Source: Phoebastria nigripes (Eukaryota > Chordata > Aves > Procellariiformes > Diomedeidae). Taken from it: a stretch of 64,000 bases of DNA. The first letter of the stretch is position 1. Every line of letters begins with the position of its first letter. The notes below the pieces were generated by a model, which was not told where the DNA came from, made no database searches, and was given only the letters and a program-made list of their open reading frames with translations. Made by a program: the position numbers and the translations under genes. The stretch covers positions 43,178 through 107,177 of the forward strand of contig JAYKAV010003266.1 of NCBI GenBank assembly GCA_035582835.1, in the 5' to 3' direction. Below, piece by piece: positions 20,301 to 32,000 of the stretch.

Positions 20301-23299
20301 ATTAAAAAACAGATTAGCCTCCATACTATGGATGGATTTGGTAGTCCAGCTGCTTAGAAGGAAAGCAAAGAAGAATAGGCTCATGCTATTGATCCAGTTT
20401 TCTGCTATGTGCTGAGAGGATGCAGCAGTTTGATCTGATTTTACAATGACTCCACTTCCCAACAGCTCTTCTAGTAGTGCAGGCTAAGATAAGAAGATCA
20501 TGGGAACAGCAGCTAATAGAATAATCCACCCATTGATTTCTTCTCCCTGCTTACTCCCTGTGTTTTAATTGAATTTTGTGGTTCAGCATTGGTTTCGGCC
20601 TGTGCTTTCCGAGTCAACTAGAGTACAAAGTAAAGCAATGGGAAAAATCAAATTCTTGAATTTTGTCCAAATGGAATTGGACAAAAATAGACTCAAAGAT
20701 TCTCATTGCAAATTTGACTCTGGAATGAAGGTTGTGTTGGGGTTTTTTTGTTCTGGTTTGGGTTTTTCTCCTTTTCACTCAGCTCTTCCTTGCAATAAGG
20801 GCAATGTGAAAAGGAGAATGCTGGGAAAGAGAAATTTTCTTGTTCCCAGCAAGCAGGTTAAAAAATTAAGGGAGCTGGAGGTTTTGAAGAACTCACTTTT
20901 GACACAGAAGCCACAGAAGAAACTTAGCAGAGTGGGACAAGTTGCTGTTAGTCACCTCTTACATAAATACTTTCTTTGCTAGTCATGCTAGAACTTGGTT
21001 TGCAGTCTCTCATCAATGCACTATGTAAATGCTAATAATTTAAATGCTGGACATCTAAAGGCATTACAACATTAAATATAATTCTAAACGAAAGGGAGAC
21101 ATTTAAAAATAGAGATGAACAGTTCACTTCCACTCCAGCATGGGCAGAGTCTGCCTTCCCCGTGCTTAAGCTAAGATTCAGTCAAGTAATAGTGCTTTCC
21201 ACCACCTTGAGAACATGGTCCTGCATCACTCTTTCTTTCTGCTTTACCTGGAGAATGCCTTTAAGAATCTAGGAGTTAAGATTTACAAACACGGATGATG
21301 ATTTGTTTGACAATTTACTAACAACCAAGACTATGGATGATAAGCTCCAATTCAGTATCTCCCTATTCTCCAGCATCCCATGCAAACATGCCTTTTCCTC
21401 TTTAGCAGAGCTGTCACAAAAGCATGGTTTCATTCCAAAAAGACAGTGTGTGAACAGTGCTATATACTTTTTCAAAAGTTCAAGTGGCTAAGGAACTGAT
21501 AGGCCATATGTAAACAGAAAATACACGACAAAAAAAAAAAAGGCACACACACAACTTTTCACACTGACCACAAGGTTGTACAATGACTTAGGGCCCACTG
21601 AAGAGCTGCATGCATAAAATCAAGATTAGAGCTGAAGAATAAGGGAGGCACTCTTTGAATATCCTGTAAGTTACCCTGGACCTCCAGAACTCCTTAGTAG
21701 CTGTTCTTTATAGGAAAACATCAAGCATATGTATTACGTGAGATTTATAAGTTTGAGTTCTGCTCTTAATATAGTAACACTTACAATTACTAGGTTAATT
21801 TCCAAGCAGAATTACTTCACCCATCTGATGGCTTGCATTTGGAATGATACAAATTTTGGAAAGGCTTATGGAATGACAAATACAACGTAAAATTGTATTT
21901 GCATGTCCTGAGGAGAACAGTAAGAAGAGGAAAACCCAAAATACCAACTCTCCCTTCTTGCATAATGAAGAATAGTTTTAAGACATAACGCAGTTCAGCA
22001 TTTCAAAAGAATCACAGCATAGCAAAGAGAATGGTGCCAAGACACATAGCAGAATGGCAGGAACTCATGCAGCGCCAAGCCTTTAACACTACAGATCTTG
22101 GATAGTCATGCAGAAGCCAGGCATGATGCTACCCACAAGGCAGCTACACGTCCATGTCTAGTCACCAACTACACTGCATGGTCTTTCAGATTACAAGAAC
22201 AAAGACAAAATGAGGCAAGAGTCTTCAGCAATACTGATTATCTGCACATTTTTCTAAACAGCAATCATAGGACGGACAATCAAAACTCCTTTTTATGGCA
22301 ATGACTGCTCTAGTCTTATCTTCTTCATGTTCGGAAAGAGGATATGACATGTGCATTGCATTAAGGAAAGGAGGAATAAGATCGATATCCAGGTTAGAAC
22401 CAGTAACTGTCTCTCATTTGCAGATCATCTGGTCTAAGTGGGGTTCTTCCTGCCATCCAAAGAGGGACAATGTGAGTTTCATAAGCCAGGCTCAAGATGA
22501 GCTAGCCAAAACACATGCCTTCTCCCACTGCTTCCAGACACTGAAACACTCTGTACTTCACCAGACCAGAGGCAGTGCGGGCAAGGTAATTAACCCATTG
22601 ATTCCAGGTATAAAATACTGTGCAAATCTTGTAGTGTAATACATCCACTTCATTCGTAGTCTCCAATTCTTCAATAGCATGCAGAGTAAGTTTAGAGTAA
22701 GTTTTTGTTTGCTGAGCACTACATGACCGCATTATATAAAGCTGCTGCTAGCAATATCAAAACATATTAAAAGTTTAACTAAGACAATGTGTTTCAGAAG
22801 AATTTGCTTTCTTTGGAGCTGGAATGTCCCCATAAAAAGGCATGATCTGTACTAGACCGAGCTGTCCAATGATCTGCAAACGCTGCACATTGTGTCCTGG
22901 AGTAAACCCTGCTTTCTTCAAACCCAAATTGGTTTGGATTCCTCCTGTGCATGCAGAGAGCATTTTCAACTAATGCTACAGCCGCATGTCTTAAACCTGC
23001 ATTTTGATTTGTATGGTTGACTTTCACAGATGTACTTTCACTTTATAGTATTGCAAGTCTACTGACAATGCCACAGAGCCTCTTCACAGTACCCCTGGGA
23101 GGGGGTATGTGTGAAAGTGTCCCTGAAAAGCATAGCTGTTCCCGTTTTCAAGGCTTGATCCACTACCCTGATTTGGCCAAAAAAAAAAGGTTTTTTTCCC
23201 CAAGATTCTCCCTCTTCCTGCTAGCCCACTGAAAATACTATTATTTATGTAGATCTGTGCAGTATATAAAAATACAATTCAGCACATGCACATTTTTAA
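17377..23299. other. Non-coding stretch with small poly-A tracts
   Basis: Nearly 6 kb of AT-rich DNA without recognisable genes or CR1. It has poly-A at 19842-19854 and 21530-21541 (the latter followed by a short CA run), and one ambiguous base at 18445. The longest open frame is 137 codons (20569-20982, plus). It begins at TTG, has no recognised domain, and is judged chance. Confidence 0.55.
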
Positions 23300-23515
23300 T
23301 TTCTCCCTGTGCCAACACAGACTCGTGGTTACTAGCGCCCTTCTGCTTCTCCTGAGTGCCTCTCTCCCCATCTCACCTGGCCTCTCACCACTACTTCACC
23401 TCATCCTCTGCAGCGTCCCACATCTCTACTACAGCTGTTTCACTATTTCTCCTTAAAGCTTTGTATTCCCCAGTCTCCCCCACCTCCCCGTTAATACTTG
23501 TGGTCCCCCATTAGC
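23300..23515. repeat. Pyrimidine-biased low-complexity segment
   Basis: About 200 bases with strong C and T excess on the plus strand, such as CCCAGTCTCCCCCACCTCCC near 23470. It is degenerate, not a tandem repeat. It could be a remnant of a polypyrimidine tract. No gene is present. Confidence 0.5.
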
Positions 23516-23836
23516 GCACAAGGCAAGAAAGTCCAGGGCACATAAAAGTGAGTCAGTTGAGAGCTTCACTGCTGATAAAGGCTGAGGGATTTTAATTTTG
23601 CAGACTCTGAGAAGATTTACCCAGCAATACAGAGGTGAAAATCATGGTGAAGGCAAGACGACGTCTGTATTATTGAAAGAAAAACTCAGTGCATGAGTGT
23701 TACAGTCCTACCAGGGGTTGACTCCATGCCTAGTTTTCCTCATAGCAAAACTGAAAAGCTGTGCCTTCATTCAGTTTTCAACTTAGAATACTTCTCACAC
23801 ACAGAACTATGTCTTTTACTGCAGAACAACTTAACA
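23516..23836. other. Non-coding stretch
   Basis: Nothing recognised. Confidence 0.5.
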
Positions 23837-23995
23837 TACATAAGCACTCCCACACTGGCTCAGTCCAAAGGTAGTTCTGGCCTGGGGTTCCGTCTCCAAC
23901 AGTGTCCAGAAGATGTGTAGAAAACAAGTGCAAGAAACAGGGCAAGTGCAGAGCAATTCACTCTTTGATATACCCTCCCAGTTTACTGCCTTTTT
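23837..23995 (-). mobile_element. Ancient CR1 3'-end fragment (antisense)
   Basis: CACACTGGCTCAGTCCAAAG resembles the antisense CR1 end 'CACTGGGTCAGACCAAAGGTCC'. It is followed by TCTCCAACAGTGTCCAGAAG (consensus TCTCCGACAGTGGCCAGAAG), then ACAGGGCAAGTGCAGAG and TTGATATACCCTCCCAG, both close to the old CR1 3' region. It is heavily diverged, and the boundaries are approximate. Confidence 0.7.
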
Positions 23996-25319
23996 TAGTA
24001 GTAAAGTAAAGTTGTAACATTGGCAGGGAGTCCCAGCTTTTTACACTTTCACCAGTTCCATTGTTGTTACACAATACAGAGCTCAGGTCCTGGAAGACAA
24101 GTATGATATGAAATACTTTTAAAGCAGTGCTTTAAATGCAATCATTTGCACTTCTTTTCATCCTTCCCCCAAAACCTCCTTAAGATTTATCACTAAAGAC
24201 AAGAAGATACCAGAGACAGAGACGGTGAAGAGCAAGTCCATCCTTTGAGTCTTCTGGTGTCAGGGCAGGATCCCTCCAACTGAGCACATTCTTTAAGCTA
24301 TTTTAAAATGTCCCACTCTCAATAGGCAAATGCATCTCACTCTGAGTTTGATGTTAAGCCTATATTCCTAATTTCATAGCAGGACTTCCTACTACATCCT
24401 TTGTACCTCCCCCGGATAGTACTGAAGGGACTACAGCTGAGTGCAGAAGCTAGGGTCAGTCATAGCTAGACACTGACATTTTTCCTTTGTGTGTGTACAC
24501 ATACACATAGTGAGAGAATACTTATAAATGCAGGGGATAACCCTCATGCTTTAAGATAATATTCATACTCTGATATCTAGTAGGAGAAAGGCAGTTTAAA
24601 AAATTATTAGTGACAACTGCCTTAAAAAAATGGGCTGCCTCCAAAAGAGACAGAACTAGCTTCTCTTAGCAACGTGGAGTGGTGTTCAGCAGGGTGGATT
24701 GGTGTCCAGTCTGAGACATAATTCACATGCCTGAAGGAAAACTGCAGTCAAGGTCTGATCTTACTACTGTGAAAGTAGAAAGGCCTTGTCAATATCTGCA
24801 GAATTTGAACCAACAGAAAAACCAGGAATCAGCCTGACAAAGTGATAGCACTGCTCTTTTCAGTGAATAAAAGCCACTGCAGAAAAGAGACATTTTACAC
24901 TTCACTGTTGTGAATCTGGTCTCTATGTTTGGACGGTTTCTCTCGATCAGGTTATGCAAGCCTATGTGTTCCCAGAAAGTGGCGGTCTCTTCATGCACAT
25001 TTTCCTTTTTAATTAAAATAAAATTTCGAAAATAAAATTGTCCTGTAACAAGAATAAATGACAGAGCAGCAGCTGTAGTGATTAGCTTCTACGGACTTGC
25101 ATAACGCAACACTAATGAGCTGAAATACACTCCTGCAGAATACCAAAATGGTTTCTTCACATGGGTGAAGGGGTTCCTTGGTTTTTTTATGAACATTTAG
25201 TGCAACAGATGGCTTGACTACTGTGGACATAAAAATGGTTTTATCAGATGTCACCACTGCTTGCAAATGCTAGACATCTCAGAAAATATGTATGCCTCAG
25301 AAATCACCTACACAAACCT
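23996..25319. other. Non-coding stretch
   Basis: No gene recognised. There is a short GTGTGTGTACACATACACA partial palindrome at about 24489-24507. Confidence 0.5.
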
Positions 25320-25775
25320 TGGGGCACCTCTCTGCATCCACATGCTGAGTCTATGTGCAGTTCTAGTCTCAGGAAGGGCATAGTGGAGCTAGAAAAGGTT
25401 CATATAAGGGCATGTAAAGAGATTAAGATGATGAAACAGCTGCCTTATGAGGAGAGACTAGAAAGACTGTGCTCCTTGGATTGGGGAGGAAGAAGGTGGG
25501 GCAGGACATGATGAAGGTTTACAAAATGATGAAGTTGGTGGATAAGGTGAATATGGAACTGCTGTTCAAGAAACCTGACATTACTGAAGCTTGCAGACAC
25601 TCATTGAAACTTACATGAGATCAGTTCAGAACAGCTACAAGAAAGTACTTTAAAGAGATGGTAGAAAACTTCCGGATATTGTTGCCACAAGAGCTTGTGG
25701 AAGCAAATAGTGCCTGTAGGCTGAAAAAAGAACCAGACAAGTTCACGGACAACAGGTTCACCCAGATATAAATGG
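25320..25775 (+). mobile_element. Ancient CR1 ORF2/3' fragment (sense)
   Basis: Several family blocks appear in order but out of any single frame. They are an RT-like stretch encoding LEKVHIRACKEIKMMKQLPY and EERLERLCSLD (CR1 [32 protein letters not shown]), then ATGATGAAGGTTTACAAAAT (family 'ATGAAGGTCTACAAAATCATG'), then a decayed NxLPxExVxA-like segment. A plus-strand open frame of 87 codons at 25248-25511 overlaps the first block. The copy is old and non-functional. Confidence 0.75.
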
Positions 25776-28076
25776 AATTAGGGTAGGGGTGTGCTTTCAA
25801 TGTCCCTACTTCAACGACTGTGAGTAAATCTTATCTCCTGCTGCCACTTCTGGGGACAAAGTGCATTTTTTTATTAATCTAATTCTGCTGTAGTCATTAA
25901 ACATGCTTTTCTGTTCCTAAAACTTTAATGAAAAAAAAAAAAAAAACCACCACCAAAACCAGTACATTTACCACAGAACACAGACTAACAAAGCTAATGC
26001 TTTCAGGCGTTGATATATGAAGACTGAATAACAGTACTGTTTTTAATTACTGCCATGCAACAGTGCTAGGAGAGCAGAGAGAGAACCATGTTTTACAGCA
26101 ACTCCTAAGTGTGCTCCTCCTCAGAAACACAGAGAAGCACTGGTCAGGAAGAATCCTGCAGATGGGATTCTTTTTCAAAGACTGAATTCAACTTAAGGAA
26201 ATTAAATCTTGAATAACTGGGAGGCAATCTGCGGTTCTCCCCGAAGTATGGCCTCTAGCATGGTAATTGATTTATGGTAAAGCACAGGTAGCTTGAAAAC
26301 TTTTAAAGGGCGTAAGTGTTTGAAGAAGTTTGCTGATATTGTAAAGCCTGTCCTGGTACCAGCGCTTGGACAAATCCTAGATGAACTTCAAAGCAGCCAT
26401 GTAATACCTGTTATCACAGAGTAATTGCTAACTTTACCAAATTACTTTTTTTACCTCAACTCCACAGCTTGGCGAAATTTTCCTAGTTAGTACTTCAGTC
26501 TCCTCTGTTGCGGCACAAATATTCTCTTAAAAACTTTCAGCAAAACTGGTGCCCCTGAGAAAGAAGTTTTAGGCAGCGTGTTTATAGAAGAAGAGGTGGG
26601 CCAAGCAAGCTGGACCTCTTATGACTGTGTTCAGACCACAGAGCAGGAAAAGATATTTAATGAAAAGCCTAATTTTACACTTAAAAAAAATTATATACCA
26701 GCAACTTAAATGCCGAAGTGTTTGCCCCACCTCCTCCACAAGATTTAAGCAACGAGGCAACCTTCCCTGGTAGCACCGAGTTCTCCTCTTGTGGTCTGCT
26801 TTATGACAGAAGGTCAAGGGGCACCCTGAAATGTTTTAGGGCACACTGAAAAAAGAAGATACTTCTGTGGGAGAATCTTTCGCACAGTGTTCATAGTTCC
26901 TGTGATGTTCCAAAGCCGCTTGCTATTGAGGGCCACTGAAGCCTCCCTTAAGAACAAGTACAACATGCTGCCTTGTGGGGATTGCCTGTAGGTCAGACTC
27001 TGATACACATCGTATTCAATGCGCCTGTACCTCTGTTGAAACTTGCTGCTGTATACAAAGATTCAGTACTGCAAGCCTGAAAGAAGGAAAAACTCTAATA
27101 TGATCATATGTCCTTTGCCCACTAACATGGTAAAAAGGATCAGATTATAATACTCATCCCCTGTGGATATAAAATCTCTTAAGCGGCTGCCAACTCCCAA
27201 AGGTCATGAGCAAAGTATGGCCATACCAGCAAATTATTCTCATTATCTCAGTGCGCGTTACGCACATGTGATGAAGCCAGACTTTGACAAGGAGACATAG
27301 TTTCTATTAGAGCATGGTAGAAGAGTGGTAGAGAGCAAGAAGAGAAAACATGAGGCCTGTTTCATAGATCAGAGCAGAGAGGAGTCATTCTACGCCAGAG
27401 TCAACACTCCTCTCTGGTCCCAGATCCCTTGCTGCAAGCAGAGGAGCAATGCTGGAAGCCATGGTTTCTCAGGGAATCTGCAAATGATAGCCTTGCTATC
27501 CGGCAACAGGTGGCATGTCCAGACCTCCTGAAGAACAGTCTCATTTCATGCTAACATTGGGTGACTGAGTCTTTAAACAGATATGAGCTTCACTGACAGT
27601 GCTAATACCCCCCAAAAAAGGAGACCACTGTCAGACTCTGTGGATCTTAGAAAGATTAATGCTACCACAGTGTTAGTAGCATATAACCAGTCAAAAAAAA
27701 ACCCAACCCCAAAACAGGGGAAGCATGCATTTTACTAGCTCTTGAAACACTCCTGTCACGGAGATGAATATGAAAGGTGCACCAGACCATGTGTGCTCCT
27801 TACAAAACTGCATCAGAGGAGCTTTTGTCCATGGAGAGAGACCTCATACAAAAGTCCACAACTCGAGAACTCTGACTGACAAACTCTTTATGGTTTCCAA
27901 GGAGAATTCAGACTTCAACCCAGGTCTGGTTCAGCCAAGTGCAAAAAGCCACATCCTGGGAAAAAACTTTGCAGCTACTACGCGGAATATCTTAAAACTT
28001 CTTATCCTCTCACAGAAGAGCATGGAATAAACATCTGAGTGCTGATTTTCAAAATCCATAGTTCCTTTAATATTTT
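25776..28076. other. Non-coding stretch with a poly-A tract
   Basis: Poly-A of 16 at 25931-25946 is followed by a CCACCACC-like stretch. It is not clearly the tail of any recognisable retrocopy. No gene was recognised in the rest. Confidence 0.55.
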
Positions 28077-28118
28077 AAATAGCATATACACTCTCATAAA
28101 TAGCATATACCCTCACTG
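28077..28118. repeat. 21-base imperfect tandem duplication
   Basis: AAATAGCATATAC occurs at 28077-28089 and again at 28098-28110. Similar CTC-containing sequence follows each copy, giving a 21-base period with two units. Confidence 0.8.
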
Positions 28119-31100
28119 CCAACCAATAGCTGAGCATTAATAAAAAAGGTATTCCAACAGAAGTGCAGGCCTTGTGTATTCCAGAAATATTTGTAGTTAC
28201 TGTATCTTTCCAAACAACTCTCAGGCAAAATCTCTGCTGAGTCTGAAGAGTAATGTAAAGTTTTTCTCATAGCTCTGCTCCATCTATATGTCACTGCTGT
28301 TAGAATTATATTCTTTGTCTGTAACAGCACGTTTGCTTTTAGTAAGCTCAGGCTTTTGAGACATTTTCATTTATAGCAAAATGGTTTCTTTCTACTCTGC
28401 ACTACATAACTAACCAAAAGAGAAAGAAAAGATTAGTGCAAATCACTTCTACAGTTCACCATAAAAGAACGTTTCTAATCACCGCTTGGTTTGAATTGCA
28501 GTCTATTGGAAATGCATCATGTACAGATCAATTTTCCGACGCACCCAAGCTACATTCTGTATATGTTATCGACTCAACTGTGAAGCCATGTGGCAGAAAC
28601 AGTTAAGAAAATATTTACAGGAGACTGAGTCCTACAGTAAATCAGTAATGAACTTGTTTGTCTGACCTATTTATTCATGACCCATAAGTGAGCTTCTGCT
28701 TTTTTCTAGTAACTTCTACCATACACATAATACTATAAAGTAATGCTACACAAACTAACAAAGACAAAATAGACCACTTAATTCCTGTATCAAGTTTTTC
28801 ATTTTTTGTATCTAGCACAAGAAGAGAATTTGCATTGTGATCATTCCTTCCAACCTCTTGATTAACTTCTACTTAGCCAAACATGGGTAAGCTTCCTCCA
28901 GCTGAGTATTAAGGGAAAAGTTTAATATCTCTTCACATTCAGTTTAGCCTTAGGAAGAGAGCTCTCAGACAAGTTTATGCAAGATAGCTATGTTCTATTT
29001 TCTGGAAATTTTTAAAACTGGAAATGATAAATATTCTTTTAGGTAAAACAGACACTGTCTTACACTTTGAATGCCTCATTTGAGATCCTTGAAACTTTTC
29101 CTGCATTCACATCAAAGCACCTCCAGGACAGCTAAGGGAAGTGGGCTATTTTTGAGACATCTTTTTTCGTGTAGAGACTTAGTATTACAAGGAAGTATCG
29201 AATGTAACTGTTCGCACACACACATGTAAGTAAGTGTCTCTGAAGAAAATAAAACTTGTTAACCTCATCCCATCCTCCTATACTTTTACAGGATCTCTGA
29301 AACTGGTTGATGCTCTGTGGGGCCCTTTCTCAGCAACCTGACCTCTCTAAAGTGCCAAGATTTTAGGAACAGCAGCTGTACTCACCTGTGTTACTTCCAA
29401 ACCTACAAAGATTTCAGAAATAAATGAGGACTTTCATCATTTTGGGCAGCTTTTTTCCTCTAAGAGTGTTGTTGCCAAACAGAAAAGCCCAGCTACTTCT
29501 TCTCAAATGCCTTCCCTGAGACTTTCAGCAGCACAAAAGACATTGACTCCAGGAGGAATCCACCTACAGTCCTCAAGCCCTCTTACAATCCTAAACATAC
29601 CACATGAGCATAAGCCACTTTTTTCACATACATTGTGCCTCCTCCACCCTCCAGCTTTCTTGGACAGAAGTGCTGATGTGGAAGGAAGAGGCTGTGATGA
29701 TTCACAGTTGCTGTTGTGGGGCTTAGGGCAACACCGAACTCAGCCTAGCAGTCAGAACAGACAGCCCTACAGTTAGGAGAGCACAAAACATTTTACCTGT
29801 AGTCGTCACTCTCAACAGTGCTGCTCTTCATTTTGGTCTGAGCACTTTTGTTTTCCTGAAATGAAATGTGTTAGTGCACTACATGGCGGTACTCAGGCAC
29901 ACACTGGATTGACTTACTCTTAGGGGGAACCGGAGATATTGTTTAAGGAAGCTCATGCAAGAGATCATGGGAGACTTGAAATTATTGTAGTAGAGGCAGA
30001 GAAATAACTGGATGCAAATCTGTGGAGAACCAGGATTCATTAGTTCTGTGCTCACAGAACTTCTCTTTATGCAGCTGCTTCTCTGATTCCAGAGCACGTC
30101 TTTTCCTTACTCAGCCTAACATTACCAGTCCCTCACCTTGTATGCAGTGACCTGCCAAAGCAAGAAAATCCTCAGCTCATGGAGGATAAAAGTTAAGCAA
30201 CCATGCACGTAATAAAGACTTTTATCTTTAAATCTGTGGTTCAGACCACTGCTAAAAGAGAAAGATGCATGACCTCTGTGCAACGCTTTCAGCTGCTCAG
30301 CTCTGAGTATAGTAGTCCACCTGGGATTAGGCATTCTTCTGTGCATTGCTAGTGTACCTGTAGGGCCACACCTACTCCAAAAGCTAGAAACTGTGTTTGT
30401 TTGGGTTACATGGGAACATAAGAAAAGAGAATACAAGCTAGTGCTTTTTCCCAGGGATTGTCGTAGCTGTCTTGCTTGCTTGCTTGTATCAGCCTGCTGG
30501 AGTAAACTCAAGAGGTACAAAAATAAGGTACAAGAGGAGGATTTCTTCAAGACAGAAGTAAGTGCTTGTGATACGGATTAAGTACAAACACAGTATATTA
30601 TTCATTACTGTGTCCAAACGAGCTTTTGTGACCACAGTTTTAAAAAAAAACAGGCAGCTCTTGCCAAGAAATCAATTGTAGAGATGCTAAACACAAGTGT
30701 GCACTAACTTTTAAGTAAAGAAAAAAAAAAAAGCATATATTTTTATATCTCTGTTTTGATGGTGTTTGCTACAGTCACAATGGGCTATAATGCTCTTTCA
30801 AATTTTCCAGCACAAAGTCCTAATCTGAGGATATTCTAATGAAGCGAGACAAATGCTCAACACAAGAATAGCCTGGCATTTCTGCAATGAAATATGAAGC
30901 TAAGGTCAAATCCCGAGGTCAAGTTTTACAGGCAAAACTTTCAGAAATTCTGAGGGCTGGCTGTGTAAATGAAGACATCACACTTTGGCCTGTGACTGCT
31001 ATCATGTGTGGAAAGCATTTTTCTTTTAGAAAAACAAAGCAATCTGCATAATCCTGGCAAATTGGGAAGGTAATTTTAGTACTCGCATCGAGCATTTTGT

Positions 31101-31403
31101 GCTGCAATTTCCTTAAGGATATTTCAGGCAATTTTAAATGCACACCACCTGCAAGAAACAGTCTAGCGCTGAAGCCACTGCTATCTTTGACACTGTGGGA
31201 AAGAAATTTAAGGTTTGTCTACTAGTTTTAATAAAATACGAAGATACGCTTGCTTCAGGTTCAGAAAGCAGCATATCCATGTGGCAAATAAGAAACATTA
31301 TTATCTCAAAGCTACTTTGCCTCCTTGCTCTATGCCTTTACGTAGTACCTTCCACACATCTTTCCCTTCCCCAAAGGATTTTAAGGACAAGTCTCTCCAG
31401 ATG
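28119..31403. other. Non-coding stretch with a CTTG microsatellite
   Basis: (CTTG)4 at 30471-30486 is the only simple repeat noticed. A 142-codon minus-strand open frame at 30122-30550 has no recognisable motif, and no exon boundaries are convincing. I see nothing else. Confidence 0.5.
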
Positions 31404-31418
31404 GCTGCCCTCTTCTGG
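31404..31418 (-). promoter_or_regulatory. CTCF-like site
   Basis: The minus strand reads CCAGAAGAGGGCAGC. It agrees with the recalled CTCF core CCASYAGRKGGCRS at every position except one tolerant pyrimidine position (A instead of C/T). No occupancy is implied. Confidence 0.4.
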
Positions 31419-31796
31419 ATGGAATCAAAAAATGTTCGATTATTTCCACATAGATAAAATGCAGCGGTCTGCTTTTCAATGGAGGATGATTTAAATTTTT
31501 TCTTTGTCTGTGTAATCACAAAGGTTACACTATGCCAGAATGAGAACTATGAAATTCTAAGGGGCTGCTTCATAATTTTTTACATAGTTAGCCAACTTTT
31601 TTTAGAGTAGACTTTTTAGCCAACTTGCTTTTTTTTTTTGGTATCTTATGAAATTTTTCACTTTTGCATTTCTTTCCTGTATCTATCAGTGCTTAAAACA
31701 CACTGTTGTTTCCTTGTAAAGTACTTAATCCTCCTCCACAAACATAATGGAAAACATTTCCATATCTCTTTGTTGCTTAAGGTAAGCATGTTAAAC
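31419..31796. other. Non-coding stretch
   Basis: T-rich tracts near 31600-31640 contain a repeated TAGCCAACTT word. Nothing else was recognised. Confidence 0.5.
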
Positions 31797-32000
31797 ACAG
31801 AATGTTATGGCTGGAGGGGTTCTTATATAATCTCTTCCTCTGCCCCAAGTCAGGGTCAAATATTTCTTTGCTACGCTAGATCAGTATTTGGCTGACCCCT
31901 GTTAAAGACAGCTGATAATGGGGACTGCACAATTTTTGCAGGGAACCCAGTCCACTGCTTCACCAGTTAACTATTAGTGTTCCTATAGGTTTGTTTATAG
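31797..32000 (-). mobile_element. Ancient CR1 3'-end fragment (antisense)
   Basis: It begins CACAGAATGTTATGGCTGG (family 'CACAGAATCATAGGGTTGG'). It continues with AAGTCAGGGTCAAATATTTC, then TTAAAGAC and CCAGTCCACTGCTTCACCAG (family 'CTATTCCACTGCTTCACCAC'). The right end merges into AT-rich DNA near 32000. It is old and has no frame. Confidence 0.8.

Noticed and set aside
20569..20982. 137-codon plus-strand open frame, lysine-rich C-terminal half
   Set aside because: It begins at TTG and has no recognisable domain, no supporting splice signals and no codon pattern distinct from its surroundings. It is treated as a chance frame.
30122..30550. 142-codon minus-strand open frame
   Set aside because: The longest frame outside the CR1 cluster, but it has no known motif and is rich in residues typical of random translation (S, L, C, H). 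An overlapping opposite-strand frame is also open.
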